Below are positions 8,246 through 20,700 of a stretch of 64,000 nucleotides of DNA, piece after piece. The notes under the pieces were generated by a model that did not search any database, was not told the origin of the DNA, and saw only the letters and a list, made by a program, of their open reading frames with translations. The stretch spans positions 36,924 through 100,923 of the forward strand of contig NXFV01001472.1 in assembly GCA_002803225.1 (NCBI GenBank), given 5' to 3'. Each line of letters begins with the position of its first letter. Position 1 is the first letter of the stretch. The DNA is from Gamarada debralockiae. Its lineage: Eukaryota > Ascomycota > Leotiomycetes > Helotiales > Hyphodiscaceae. The position numbers were made by a program, and so were the translations under genes.

Positions 8246-11072
8246 TCTCTAGCTTAGTTTTCTTGTAATAAACAGCAATCTGCGATTCTACTCGTACGTG
8301 CCGTGATATTGAATATATCCCAAGCAATTCTGCGCTACTGTCCCACAAGTACAAAATACAAATACATGCTCTTGCACTGTCCTTCGGACATAGAACTAGC
8401 CATCAAATATAATATCTCATCCAGCTTGTCTTCCGAAGCAAGATCTGGCTATGACTCATACCACAGTAACATCTTCCAACTCTGCTGATACTGCGAGAAG
8501 CAATAACAGCTACATAACTCTTGACGGTTGATCCAAAGAAGTAGAGGTGTGAAGTGTAGAATCTTCTATTTGTCCCTTAAGAAAGCCATCTATGTCAAGA
8601 TGCTCAAAGGAACCAGTAAGAAGACCAAACATATATTGACGACAACTTTATTCCTCGCGATCTGCAACAAAACTTGAAGAGATGAGCGAATGCCGCCTCG
8701 GTGTTCTATAAAGAGCATCTCGGGATCATTCCTTTGACCTCTCACGCAAGCCTTGGTCCCTTGAGTCTCTAAACAAGCCAATAAAAACGAATATAAATTT
8801 CATTCGCGACAACTGCGCGGATTCTGCCATGTGGAAAACAAGGTTGAATACAAAGAAGATTCCATGCCGGGTACGGAGTACGAGTTAGCGAGAGGTGACT
8901 GGGTGACTTGCCCTGTAACCGAGCCTTTGTCACCGACTCTCTAGAGTCCAATGACAAGCAACGAAATTTCATTCGCGGCGACTGCGCGGTTTTTGCGATA
9001 TGCAACAAAACTTCCACGACAAAGAGAATCCCATGCGGGGTGTGAACCCGTCGGTACAGAATTCATCAATTCCCCTCTCCATTTCTTGTCTGCGTTTCAA
9101 AGCGAATCTTTGACTTCGGCCCCCTCCCATAAAGCCAATGAAAACGAATGAAAACGAACGCAAATTTCATTCGCGTCAACCACGTGATGTTTGTGACGTG
9201 CAGCAAAACTTTGAGAGCCTATGGGTACGAGGGTGGCTAATTGCCCCTTTCACTCGAAGCGAGGCTTTGTCTTCCTATCCCCCCACCCCCTTAGACGACC
9301 CAATAAGAAAGCGGATCATAGATTCACTACAGCTTTCACAGATCTGCGATGTGCAACATAACCTCGTAAAGACAGAGAAAGCTACCTGGTACGAAATGGG
9401 AAGTCTCTTTACTTCTCTCTAGAACAGAAGGCCAAGTGCCTTGCGAACGGAGGAGGAAAGGCCAGAATCATCTCCACGACATTCCGATGCAACGTCTTGA
9501 GCCTTGCTATACCTTTGCACCAATCCTATGCTCCGAACAAGGAGGACCCCAATTCCTAATAGCTGAAAGAGACAATAGGATTGGGTGTATGGCAGAAAAT
9601 TGGTACTGTGATTGTATCGAAGGAGTGCTTAGATATGCTAAGTGTACCTCAATCTCTTTTGGGATCATTGTTGTCGACTAGATTTTCGTTGTTTCTTTCC
9701 TTTCGTTGTCACTGAGCCTTTCGCTATCATTCATTGCAATATTCCCAGCAACCTGATCTCCAAGATCAACTTTCGGATCCATGCGTAAATGTCAAAATTG
9801 CATGATTGGAAAAGGCGATACCAGAACTCGGTGTGCAGATCCATCTCGTAAAATACCTGCGAATCTTCCCGTGCTCTCACAACAGCGAGAGGAATTTCGG
9901 CCTTGCTTCCCACAATAAATGACACCGCGACTGCGCAGGCCTCTGCTCAGGTTGCCAGTACCCGAACGTGGGAAGAGAGAATGCAAGTGGTAGCGGCGAA
10001 GGATTCCTACTTCCAACTTCCGGCTTTGCGTTCAACTCTTGGTGTCCACCATGTTCCTACAACATCGGTTCTATGAATTCTCTTCCCAACAGCAGATTTC
10101 TTCTCAATAATAAACTTCGACAAAACTGATCATCTTCCTATTTTTCAAAGCTGCAAGTTCCCTCGGTTCACAGTTATCTCAGAGCGAGACCATCCGTCGT
10201 ATTGAGAAAGTAAAGACAATATTATCATTGTTGTTCCGCATTTCATCGTCGTGGGGTTTGTCATTGCCGTTTCAGCTCTGATAATTTCGCTGACTCGTCG
10301 ATTGCCCGGCTTCCTCATTCACCTGGGGAAGGGTTGAAGGCTGCCCTCGATAGTCACTGATAGTCACTCCTCGATGAATCGGAACTTCGGCTCTCTTATG
10401 AGCATTACATACTCAAAGCCATCAACACGTCCTCAAGCATGGCTTGGCTGCAGTTTAACTTTTGGAGCCAGAAGTATATATAGGAGTGGTAGTGACTTGA
10501 AGGGCACCGAAATGTTGCACTTGCAACTAATATAGGCTTTCACATCACTCTTACGTATGAAGAGTGACAATGGACTTTGCAATCGGCATGTTCGTCCATT
10601 CCACCAGGACCCAAGCAAGGAAGCCCGGTCGGCACCATCTATTTACATACGCGTGCAGCTCCATCGACACTTCCACTTCCAGCTATGTGATGCCCTCTAC
10701 ATCAACCTGCCTCCCCTCCCCCGTTTTTCCGGGGGGCCCCAAAACGAGATTCTCTCATGCCATCCATGTCCCCGAATCCAGTCCTCCTCAAAGAGTGCGT
10801 GAAAGTATATACATACAGCTCGAATCGAAGAACCCGTGTGCTCACAAAGTAAGTACTGGCAGGTCCCACAGTCACAAAGAGGGCGAAGGGATGCTGCGCC
10901 AGGTTGTTCGATCCCGTGATCGTCCGAGCAGATTACCGTAAGCCCATTGTTTTTAACGCCCACGTTCGCCGAAATTGGCATTACGTGCAAATCCTGTATG
11001 CTAATGACCTTAAGGAGAGATGCCATGTCTGTCGTGTTCGTTGTGAAAGGAAATAGAGAGTGTGGTGGTGTA
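8246..11072. other. Gene-poor spacer, 2.8 kb
   Basis: Contains the tandem repeat array described separately (about 8608-9425). The rest holds only short unsupported frames on both strands. No gene, RNA or element end recognised between 9430 and 11072. Confidence 0.5.
8608..9425. repeat. Diverged tandem repeats, period about 165-187 bp
   Basis: Four to five degenerate copies lie head to tail. The anchor CCAAT(A/G)A(A/C)AA starts at 8778, 8948, 9135 and 9300, giving spacings of 170, 187 and 165. After each anchor come an ATTTCATTCGCG-like box, then TGCGATxTGCAACAAAACTT, then ATCCCATGCGGGGT-like bases. A weaker copy lies before 8778. The copies are too diverged for a recent duplication. Confidence 0.6.
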
Positions 11073-12489
11073 TTATTCGTCGGGATTGGTGGCTCGGAGG
11101 ATGGGTCCTTGTTGGTGGACTCGTCTTGAGTAGTCGTGGTCATCTCGGATGGTATTGACACTCTCTCGGCTCTTGTTCTCCCCCCATTGGTATACAGGTG
11201 CGAAAGGGTCTAATCGTGGGTCAACTGGCATCAGTCGACTTCTCCTCGAGCCTGGAGCATCCCTAGACTCTGGTTCCCAAGTCTCGACCACTTGTCTGCC
11301 GTCAGTTCCGAGAACGTATCTTGAATTCTCGCTCATCGTTCTCGATGGTATTGGCCCGCCTAACCCAGAAGAACTTCCTCTCCGACTGAAGTTATTGTAC
11401 TCTTCTGCCCTCTCCTTTTGTCTTCTCCGGATGCAGAAGTATATTATCGAACATACCAGGGCCACGAGAGCTACCAAGCCAACTGTGAGACCGACTGCTC
11501 CTCCAGTACTCAGCCCACTACTGCCACTCTTTCTTGCAACTCCTGTCTGACTCTGCGAATTCGGAGGTACTGTTGGGGTTACAGTGACTGTTCGAACCTC
11601 TCCCGTCACCGTCTCGAGTGATGTAACAGGTGTAGGTGTCCACGTAGATGTCGAGGACGAAGAGGAGGTTGTGTGCATGGAAGAGCTCGAGAAAGTGGTA
11701 GCGGGAGTGTTCGAAGTTGTGTCCGAAGTAGACTGTTAGCACACATTAGCATAGAACTATAAACACACCGCCGGCCGAATCGTGTAATGCTTCAATCTAA
11801 CAGTGGACCAAGAAAAAGGGCATACAGAGGACGAAGTCGAAGGACTCGAGGAAGGAGACGGGCTTTCCGTCTTGGTATGAACGATGGTTGTGGCGGAGTG
11901 GGTATCCGTCACCGTCACCTGTCATGGCAAGAAGTCAAAACAATTCGCCAGGGAAGGCAAACAGGGAAGACATCGCGGCAACGAATACGAGACTGTAGAA
12001 AAGAGTATCACGGTCGAGAGGTTTCTGGGTTACTAACCTGATCGGTGGCACTTGTTGATGTTGCTGCACTACCTCCGCCAACAGTCGCTGTTGGAGATTT
12101 CGTCAAAGCCAAGTATCCGAACAATCCATCTGAACTACCGCACAAATCGTTTGGATATCCGGGACAGTGGAGGTTGCAATCGTCAACTGATGTTGTGGTG
12201 CCAGGAGCATCATTGGAACACCAGCATGTTGCATCTTGCAAAATTGCGAACGCGAAATCGTCGAGGCAGAAGTTGTAGCAGAGTCCATTAGACTGGAAAA
12301 TACTAGAATCTGCTAATTATCAGTATTTTTCTTTTCTGCGGGCTGCGGGTATGACTTACTTGCACCAGTTTGGGCGGTGTTGAGAGAGGAGCAGTATTCG
12401 ATATTCATAGCGGATGTTTGGTCGAAGATGCTGGCGAAGAAGATTGCACCGACTACCAATCCATACGAAAACGACCGTTGTGAAGCCAT
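11073..12489 (-). CDS. WSC-domain cell wall integrity sensor-like protein
   Basis: Four exons (12489-12360, 12309-12038, 11918-11826, 11732-11073) joined by introns of 50, 119 and 93 nt with good donors (GTAAGT, GTTAGT, GTATGC). The product is 384 residues. It starts with a signal peptide (MASQRSFSYGLVVGAIFFAS), then a WSC domain at about residues 30-115 with the expected Cys pattern (YCSS, GLCYNFC, ATCWCSND, CNLHCPG, DLCG). A Ser/Thr-rich stretch likely to be O-mannosylated follows, then one membrane segment at about 241-265 (AVGLTVGLVALVALVCSIIY) followed by RRR, and a tail of about 115 residues. WSC proteins sense wall stress and signal through Rho1 and the cell-integrity MAP kinases; that role is by family. 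Confidence 0.88.
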
Positions 12490-14817
12490 GTTGGCGGTGA
12501 ATTGACAATGTGCTTGAGGATCGATTTAATGGAGTGAGCTCGTAAAAAAAAAACGACTGTCTCAGTTTGCGGGACCCTGAAAACGGTGGTGAAGGCTGCA
12601 GACAGCAGAGATATCAATCAAGGTATCCCATTGAATCATCAGCTTGTGAATATCAGACGGCATTCACAGCCATGTCACTGTCGCGTGTTTGTCAATCTTT
12701 GACTCGGTGTTGGGCGTGGACGAGAAGATGAGGATCGAAGGTTGGAAGAAGAGGGCAGTGGGAAGGCGTCGTTGGATTTCAGTGGTCCGGATACGATACC
12801 AGTCAATATTTCGCGCTCCGTTTGGGATTGGCGGCCTCGTTGGGTTGACGACGGCGCCAGATTTTGAGGATCTGATTCACCCCTTATTAAGATTATTTTA
12901 GGTGCAGAACGAAGAAATGCAAATAATTTTACTCATGAAAACTCTACAGCGTTGAGGTCAGTATTAAATGGAAGATAATAGGATTTTCTGGTTATTTTCA
13001 TATGCAGCAGGTTTCCGATTGGATCGATCCTGACAATTGTTTGTTGGTTTAGCATATGTAACCAGCAGAAAGTCCGGGTTGTTTGGTACGGTAGAGCAGC
13101 AGCCTGTTTCTTGCTCCGGATTGATTCGATAAGTGAAGGACCATCCATGCACATCTTGCATATTTCACAATTCAAAAAGCCAATTCGCACCGGATCTTTA
13201 TCTTTGCCATGGTTGCACCGTAGCTTGTTCTCTCAGGGCATCTTCGAAAGGCCTGTTTTCAGCAGGGGAAGACATGCCGAAAAGCACAAGCGCCCGACCC
13301 ACCTGCACGATTTCCATCTTCTGGGCTCGTGATTGGATACGCTGAAAGAACCCAGCACCTTCTTATCCGTGTCTGGAAGAAGCTCAAGTTTCTCGTCGTC
13401 GTCATACGATCGTATGAGGTGGGGAACTGTCAAAGCTTATGTATCTTCTGTGGCGGCAACTCGACCCTCGAGAGTCGTTTCTTTCACACTCCCAAAGATG
13501 CAGACATCGTATTTTTTTAGCACCAAAGAACTCACACTTTCTGCAGCATGCAAGAAAGATAGTGTGCAGTATATCGTACCATACTCTTTTCATGTGAGAA
13601 TTTGAGAATTTGAGATGTCGTCAGCGTTGGTATCGTGAGAAGAAAAGAGGAGGGGAGGCATTCCCCGCAGACACAAACAGCGCCACTGTCCTCTTCAAGC
13701 TGCAGGCGAGAAACAATTGAAGATCTCTCGTCATCTTTCGGCCCTTTGCCGTCTTTCGGAAATTGGGATGCTCTCAGGGTATCCCAATTTGTCGTTGGTG
13801 AATGTACGCAAAGTTTTGAAACGGTCGTTGGCTGTATGTGGCGCAGACACGTTCTTGGACGTCTGCGAGGCGAGATGAAAGTTATTCTTTGGCTTCGATG
13901 ATGCAAAAGGGCTTCGAGGATGCATTTTCCGATATTTTGGAGATTGCGATCAGCACGCCGATGGGGTGCGTGCGACATGCCATACGACGGACGAGGTCAT
14001 CCATATTCGGTTAGTCTTACTGGGAATGCCATGCTTGAACATGCCATCAGAACATCGGAGTCACATACAGATTGCTGGAAATCTTGGCTGAACCCCCGCG
14101 TCTGCATGCAGTTGAAGCGGCGATAGATATGCCGAGGAAGAGGAGAACGTGAATATGTAGGAGTCGAATGTTTGCAGACAAATTTTTTAAATTCCTGATT
14201 TCTGAATCCTCTCCCGTCAGTCCAAGCCGTACATGATGGCCCTCAAGCGGCTGTCATATCATCAAAAGGAGAATTGATTCAAACTTGATCTGCTATCGTA
14301 CCCAAGATGCTAGATCATATTGATATTCGGCCTGACAATACAACCAGGGGCATATGAGCACCCAAATCCCCATATCTCACCGGCCAAGGTCGCCAGCATA
14401 CCTCAACGGCCCTTCTCAAAGTTGAGGAGAACATCTCATGAACTTCATGGCATGATGGCCGTCTTATGTGAGCAATTGACATCTCATGCAATCAAATTTT
14501 TCTTGGGTCTAGCCATCTCGTATCTTTTTGTCAACACGAAAACCAACATCTGTACCTGCGTTAGTTGCAGTCACGTGTTACGTGCCCCTCTCAGATTCGG
14601 TGAAGCGGTGGCAAGAAAATCTATTTTAAACGTACCAATCGCTCTTTCTTCAAGAGAACGTGGAGCTTCAGCCTTGCATCCACGTACCTTCCTCATCCAA
14701 CGTCTCACGATCTTTCAAATCTGCTCAATTCTTCACAACGTGATCTTGGCCATGCGCCAAGTATCAATAGGCACTCATTATTAGAGATAAGGAGCAGGCC
14801 TCTTGGTCTCGTCCGCC
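12490..14817. other. Intergenic, 2.3 kb, no supported gene
   Basis: Only short overlapping frames on both strands. A minus-strand frame at 12964-13161 with several Cys (QETGCCSTV, NNCQDRSNRK) could be a remnant of a small secreted protein, but I find no signal peptide exon. Nothing else supported. Confidence 0.4.
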
Positions 14818-15846
14818 ATGAGGCGGATTGTGGTCGTAGCAGTGTTCTTCGCCCTCACATTCACATTCACAACTCTGTACTTCATGAAATCTAGCCTTTT
14901 CAGCCTCCTCAGCCTCGCGCACCTTTCTATCGCAGCTCAATACAATGGCTACCACTCCCAGTATTCCTTCGATTCAAACTATCTCCATACGCCACAATGG
15001 ATGACCGCCCTCCCCGACAACATAAACCTCACTTCTCTCTCAATTCCCGGTACGCACGACACGATGACATCCGTCGTCGTGGGACCCGTCTACCAATGCC
15101 AAAACCACCACCTCGTCACACAACTGGAATCCGGACTCCGCTATTTCGACATCCGCGCGCGTCTCAATAACAATGAACTGCTGGTCTATCATCAAGATCA
15201 ATATACGCAGCACTCTTACACCGAAGTCCTGACCACATTCTTTGATTTCCTCGAAGCGAACCCTGGTGAAATGATCCTAATGCGATTGAAAGAAGAGAGC
15301 ACACCCATAAACTCCACGATCGATTTTCTCACTGCATTCAAGTACTACCGCCTCTCCTCCCCCGTTACAGCGCCCGGTTTCCAAAAACATGCCTGGATCC
15401 CACCAACACCCGGTCCTACCGCCATCCCAACACTCGGGGACCTTCGCTCCAAGATCTTGATACTCCAAAATTTTGGTTCAGATCCTGCTGAATATGGCAT
15501 CAAGTGGGAGTCCCCTCTCTTGTCTATTGAAGACGATTACGATATCCCAGACTTGTACGCTGGCCTGGATGAGAAGTTTGAATCCGTTAAAGAGGGACTG
15601 TTGAATGCTGCCAATGGGACGGAGGTGGGTGATGGGAAGTTGTATTTGAGTCACTTGAGCGCGAGTGTGGGTGTGCTTCCTATTGAGGCCGCGGCGGGGA
15701 CGAGGAATGGCAGTGTAGTGGGGATTAATGATCGGACTGGGATGTGGTTGAAGAGTCAGGAAGGAAAGGAGAGGGGGAATTTGGGGGTGGTTATTATTGA
15801 TTTCCCCGGGCAGGAGTTGGTTAGAGAGGTTTTGGGGAGGAATTGA
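14818..15846 (+). CDS. Secreted PI-PLC X-domain phospholipase-like protein
   Basis: Single exon, 342 residues from the ATG at 14818, which has a good GCCATG context. A second ATG at 14884 would give a classical signal peptide (MKSSLFSLLSLAHLSIAAQ); either start leads to secretion or membrane anchoring. The X-domain signatures are present: SIPGTHDTM with the first catalytic His at about residue 80, GLRYFDIRAR at about 112, and VYHQDQY with the second His at about 125. This is the compact bacterial-type PI-specific phospholipase C, which cleaves phosphatidylinositol or GPI anchors without calcium. N-glycosylation sites (NLT, NST, NGT, NGS) fit an extracellular protein. Substrate is inferred from the family. 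Confidence 0.85.
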   Translation: MRRIVVVAVFFALTFTFTTLYFMKSSLFSLLSLAHLSIAAQYNGYHSQYSFDSNYLHTPQWMTALPDNINLTSLSIPGTHDTMTSVVVGPVYQCQNHHLVTQLESGLRYFDIRARLNNNELLVYHQDQYTQHSYTEVLTTFFDFLEANPGEMILMRLKEESTPINSTIDFLTAFKYYRLSSPVTAPGFQKHAWIPPTPGPTAIPTLGDLRSKILILQNFGSDPAEYGIKWESPLLSIEDDYDIPDLYAGLDEKFESVKEGLLNAANGTEVGDGKLYLSHLSASVGVLPIEAAAGTRNGSVVGINDRTGMWLKSQEGKERGNLGVVIIDFPGQELVREVLGRN

Positions 15847-16089
15847 GCTTGCTCTTCCTCTCTTTCAGTGAATTATAAAATGAAACTCTTCAATCATCAA
15901 GATGATCAGCGGGACTCGTACTCTCCCCTCTCATACTTTCTCGCCCGAGGCTTCAACTTTTCAATGCTCATATCTCATTGAACGATCATGGCGTGTCATT
16001 CATATGTGAAATTCCTATGCTTCACTTCGTATATACATCTCCTGAGCTATCATTCATTCTCATATCTCCCCCAATTCTCTTCTGCTGCT

Positions 16090-17030
16090 CTAGAGCTTCG
16101 ACCCGACCATCCCCTTCTGCAACAAACCCTGCTCTTGCTCAATCGCCAACTCACTCGTACACAAAATAAAAGTATCCCTCAAACTCCCGACCCTATGCGT
16201 CTTATTGACAGTCTGATAATCCTCACTTGCAAGCATGTCCGCGAAATGCCACACACTCGGATAGTGCGCTAGGGCTACTTCGTCCCATCCTTCCCCTCCG
16301 TCTCCTCCTTTACCATTATGAATCACACTCCCAACGATCTTCGCATTCCCGCCTCGTCGCGAGCCTACCGATTTTGCAAATTCGGCTCCGTATTTTAGGT
16401 ATTCGGATTTTAGGCCGGGCTTGAAGGCTAGTAAATTCAGCATGCTAACCGCTCCTGCGCCCTCGCGTTTCCCAAATTCTTCAACCCAGCGCAATAGCTC
16501 AGGACTCAACTCCAAATCATGCGATGAGTCCGCAATCCTAGCTTTGTCCAGGGAACCTGTCAAGGGGGGCACATCTTCCTTCGAGGGTTTGAGCAATTTC
16601 TTATTCTTCGCCGCAAAATCTTGGATAAGGCGGGAGGGAACGCCTGCTTGGACGCTCCATTCTGCGAGATCATTGTCAGCATGACTTGTGCAGAATGGAA
16701 TGCAATTTGAGTTCGAAAGTTGAGCTAGATTCTATAGGAGTCCTTGTGGGCTACAGATCAATTGGTTTCTGGGGAGATGTTCAAGAACGTACGGTGCTTG
16801 ATTTGCTTTTGAAGCTCTTGCGGAAGCGGATCTGTCGAGGGAAGGATGAGGAGGATATCCCAGTGGATATTTTGTGCCAAGAGCTCGGAAGTAGAGGTGC
16901 TGCTTGGAAGGATAATCCAGCGGATCACTTTGGAAATGATGAGGGGCTTTACTTTGGAGGAAGAGAGCGTGTGCAGGAATTGAGGGATAGGGACGTTAAG
17001 GGAGAGAAGATGGAGAGTACAGATCGGCAT
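16090..17030 (-). CDS. Uncharacterised protein with dimeric alpha/beta-barrel (DUF1330-like) C-terminal domain
   Basis: Two exons, 17030-16793 and 16661-16090, with a 131-nt intron (GTACGT donor, GCTGAC branch, CTCGCAG acceptor). The join keeps frame and gives 269 residues. The second half holds a pattern seen in dimeric alpha/beta-barrel families: AVSMLNLLAFKP, a helix with YLKYGAEFAKSV, then WDEVALAHYPSVWHFADMLAS and a terminal HRVGSLRDTFILCTSE. The first half (WDILLILPSTDPLP and others) may be a second, diverged copy of the same fold. No signal peptide. No specific reaction can be named; members of this fold include monooxygenases and muconolactone isomerases. Confidence 0.7.
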
Positions 17031-17772
17031 TTTGAGATTTGGGCTATTCTGAATGATCAACACGTACTAGTACAGGGGAAGAGAAGGTGGAAATGTTCTT
17101 GAAATCGTGGTTGATCAGGAACTTACCCCACAAAATTGATAGGTAATAGCAACCGAGGTTGGTGAGGTCAGCAAAACCGGCGAGACTGGGGAAGCAAATC
17201 ACAAATCGCATTCGTGACGAACTTCACAACGCACAAACATCACCCCTTCCCGAACTCACAACCTGCGTTGCAGAATCTCTCATCTATTTTCAGTCAACAT
17301 GAGGAAGCCTTTCCTGGATCTTGCATGGTACACAAAAGCACATGCTTTTCGGCAAGTTTCTCCCGGATCTTCGCTGGGATCTGTCTTGGTCGCTGTAGCA
17401 ACGACAGCCACCAAATCAACAAATCGCGTTGAAGCGATGGACCCTTGGATTCGACATAAACTCCCCGACTGGTGGACCTTTCTGTTTATCGAACTGAGTC
17501 TCTGGAGCGGCCTCTTCAGTGGCCTCTGCATGTCATCTTGCACTTCGAATCTGTGAAGACATTTGAGCGAACAGACGTGTTGGAGAGTGAGCCGTTGAAC
17601 AGGTCGGCGATTGAATGTTGAGCTGTGCTCTGCATTTGCCCGATTGTGTGACCAAGCTCCTTATCAATACGGGCAGAGAACCAACGACGATAATGTAATC
17701 AAGCGCAGAAGATCATTCGATATATCCTACCATCAAGTCTCATTCCGATACCCCACCTAGACAACGCATGCG
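17031..17772. other. Divergent intergenic region, 0.7 kb
   Basis: Lies between the start of the alpha/beta-barrel gene (minus) and the start of the kelch-like gene (plus), so it should hold both promoters. Short frames on both strands here are unsupported. Confidence 0.45.
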
Positions 17773-20700
17773 ATGAGGTTCCAACTGAGCTCTGTCCTTC
17801 GTGGACTACCTCTCCTCTCGATGGCATACTCTCAACCGCTACCGTATAACCCCACCACGATCCTCCTCCCCTCCAGTTCGTCAAGCAACAAGGACATCGC
17901 TTATGTCTTCCTACCGACCACCGAATCGAATACGCATCAGCTAGCCTCCCTCAACATCTCTGCCACAATCTCTCAGTCCAATCTATCACTTGTAACTATC
18001 ACATCAAGTCTGCCATTTACCAGCGACAATTCTACAGCCTTCATACCCTCAATATCCTCAGCGGGCGAGATATCGGTATATGCTGGCTCATGCTCAACAT
18101 CCTCTAGTGCAGCGCTATGGAGGTTCTCACCGACGAATACAAGCACAACGGGCGATGGCACATGGGCAAAGGAGACAGCCACTACCGCCAGCGATGTGAC
18201 GTCTGCGGATATGCCAGGCGCTGATTTCCTGTCTAGCGGGTTCAGCTTTTCTACCTTGGTGCACGCGAATGCCTCTGAGACCGACATATACATCTTTGGC
18301 GGCATGTGCCCTAACTATACTGCTACGACTTCGACCTGGCAATCAGCTGCCTCATACTCAAACAATATGCTCAAGCTCTCCCCTTCCTCGAGCACAGAAT
18401 ACACTTTAGATCTCACTGTCAGCAGAGGACCCCCAATCGCTGAAGCAGGCTTCACAATTACGGGACTCACTCCCACATACTCCAATGGAAGCGGTGTCAT
18501 GACACAAGGGCAAAACTTCGTGCTAGTGGGAGGCCACACTCAAACAGCATTCATAAACATGAGCCAAGTTGCTCTCTGGAGCCTCCCAGAGGAGAGTTGG
18601 AGTTTTCAGAATGTAGACTCGCCGTCTTCGTCTTCGAATCCCAACACGGAGTTGGCAGCCAAGAGCACGGTGACCAATGTCGACAGCAGATCTGGACATA
18701 CCGCGGTATTGACAGAGGACGGGTCAAAAGTCATTGTTCTAGGCGGATGGGTTGGAGACACAACCCAAGCTGCGGATCCACAGCTTGCTGTCTTGAATGT
18801 TGGGACAGGTTTTGGTGGTTCTGGAGATTGGTCATGGTCTATACCTGACGAGCAGCCATCGGGAACCGGCATGTATGGCCATGGAGCGGTCATGCTCCCA
18901 GGGAATATCATGATGGTCCTAGGCGGTTACAACATCTCCAGCACATCCTCCACGAAGAGAGATACCAGTTCCGGAACCCAAGTAATGTTTCTCAACACGA
19001 CAAGCATGAGTTGGATTTCAAACTACACAAATCCTGCATACGTGGCGGCTACAACCAAATCAGCCAGTTCATCGTCTTCGTCGAACTCGAATGCGAAGAA
19101 GATTGGTCTGGGCGCAGGGCTAGGTATCGGCCTTGCCGCAATCTTGGGAGCTGTTATTGTGTATGTCTGGTACAGTCGGCGTCTCAAGCGAAAGAGAACC
19201 GCAGAAACCATAGGTTCTATGAGTCTCGGTGCTGCGAATTATTATTCCCCAACCAGGGAGATGAATCAGACTGGTGGAGGATTTCCATGGTCAAATGAAG
19301 GGCGGAACATAAGTGGTGTGGATCAAGATGAACCTCTTCATGACTCCACGAGTGCTGTGGCGGGATATGAGAATCTGAATGTTGGAGTTCATGGCCTGGG
19401 CGACAATAGAGGCGTTCCACCACCACCACCACCAAGGGAAATCCCATGGAAACCTCTGAAATCACGCAATGCACGCGGCCTGTATCAGCCGACGCCCAAT
19501 TTCGATTTCAATTCAGCTGGAGCTCATGGAAGAGCCAACAGTCTTGGCACAGCTGGTCCCATCCACCCGATCTACGAAGCAGACGAAGATGATCACGTCC
19601 TACCCCCTCTTGATACCGGAGTTGGAATCGCAATCGGAGATCCCTCATCTGCCCCGGGCTCATCAAACGTGAATCGACATTCCGACCCTTTCAGAGATCC
19701 TCCAGCAATAACCTATTCCAGCTCTCTACGCCGGGACAGTCGGAGTATCATGACTGACGAAACCGAAAGTCCCGCTCAGTCCCGTCAGCGGGAAATACAA
19801 GAATGGGTCTCAGACTGGGCTGCAGCGGATGCTCTCATGTACTCTCAGGCCAAATCGCATTCTCAAGCCGGCCGTCTCTCTCCTACGCGTCGCGCACAGC
19901 TGATCGCTACAAGCAACGTCAGCTCCGTCTCTGGCGAAGAAGATAGCGGCCGAACAACCAGCAATTTGAGCGAACGCAGTGTTGCTGTTTCAGCGGTCAC
20001 TGTATCTCGTTCTGGCTCAAGCTCACAAGGTCGTTCAAGGAGCAATTCCTTGCGAGGATTCATCAGTAACGCAATGAATCCTTTCACATCAACGATTTTG
20101 TCTACTACAGTAGCTAGCACGACTGTCAGTCCAGTATTCGATGGGCCTGGAAGATCGAGGAACAACAAGCCGCCTGGTAGCTCTGGTAGTGGATCGAGTA
20201 GCTTTACAACAGCGCATACCAGTTTCCCTGCCCTTCAAGCGGAAGGAGAGAGTCTACTTCCCCGACCGGATGATTTCGCTAGTGGTGAGGATTCGCCTAC
20301 TCGCTCTCAAGCCGATTCATCTGGGAGTCCTTCCAAGAGCAAAGCTCCAGCCTTAGGCAAGGGGCGGCAGATGGGATGGCTTGGTAGTTTGAGAAGGGGG
20401 TTCTTTGGAAGTGGAGATTCAGGAAGTGGGAACAACAGTCCTAATTCTCAGCTTCTGCCAAGCAGAGAGCCAAGTCCAGTCCATGTTGGAGCAGCGGGCT
20501 CACCACCTCGACGGACTGTCAGTGCAGGTGCAACATTGTGGAGGAGAAAACAGGGCAGAGGCGATTGGGAAGACAGTGCGAACCTCAGCCCCGGTATGCC
20601 GAGGAGCAACACTTTCACAGGCGAAGTTCCAAACATGGGCATGGGCCCTAGCTCAGGAATAGAAGAGGATGATGACGAGTGGGATATTGAGCGAGCTGTA

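Noticed and set aside
10900..10935. GTTCGATCCCGTG resembling a tRNA T-loop
   Set aside because: No matching acceptor, D-arm or anticodon arm could be folded upstream, so no tRNA is called.
10697..11161. 154-codon minus frame overlapping the 3' end of the WSC gene
   Set aside because: Shares the WSC gene's DNA in another frame and continues into a spacer without features.
13532..13978. 148-codon minus frame in the 12.5-14.8 kb spacer
   Set aside because: Overlaps other long frames on both strands equally well and has no recognisable feature.
14320..14784. 154-codon plus frame upstream of the PI-PLC gene
   Set aside because: No domain, no signal peptide, odd composition, and it lies in the expected promoter of the next gene.
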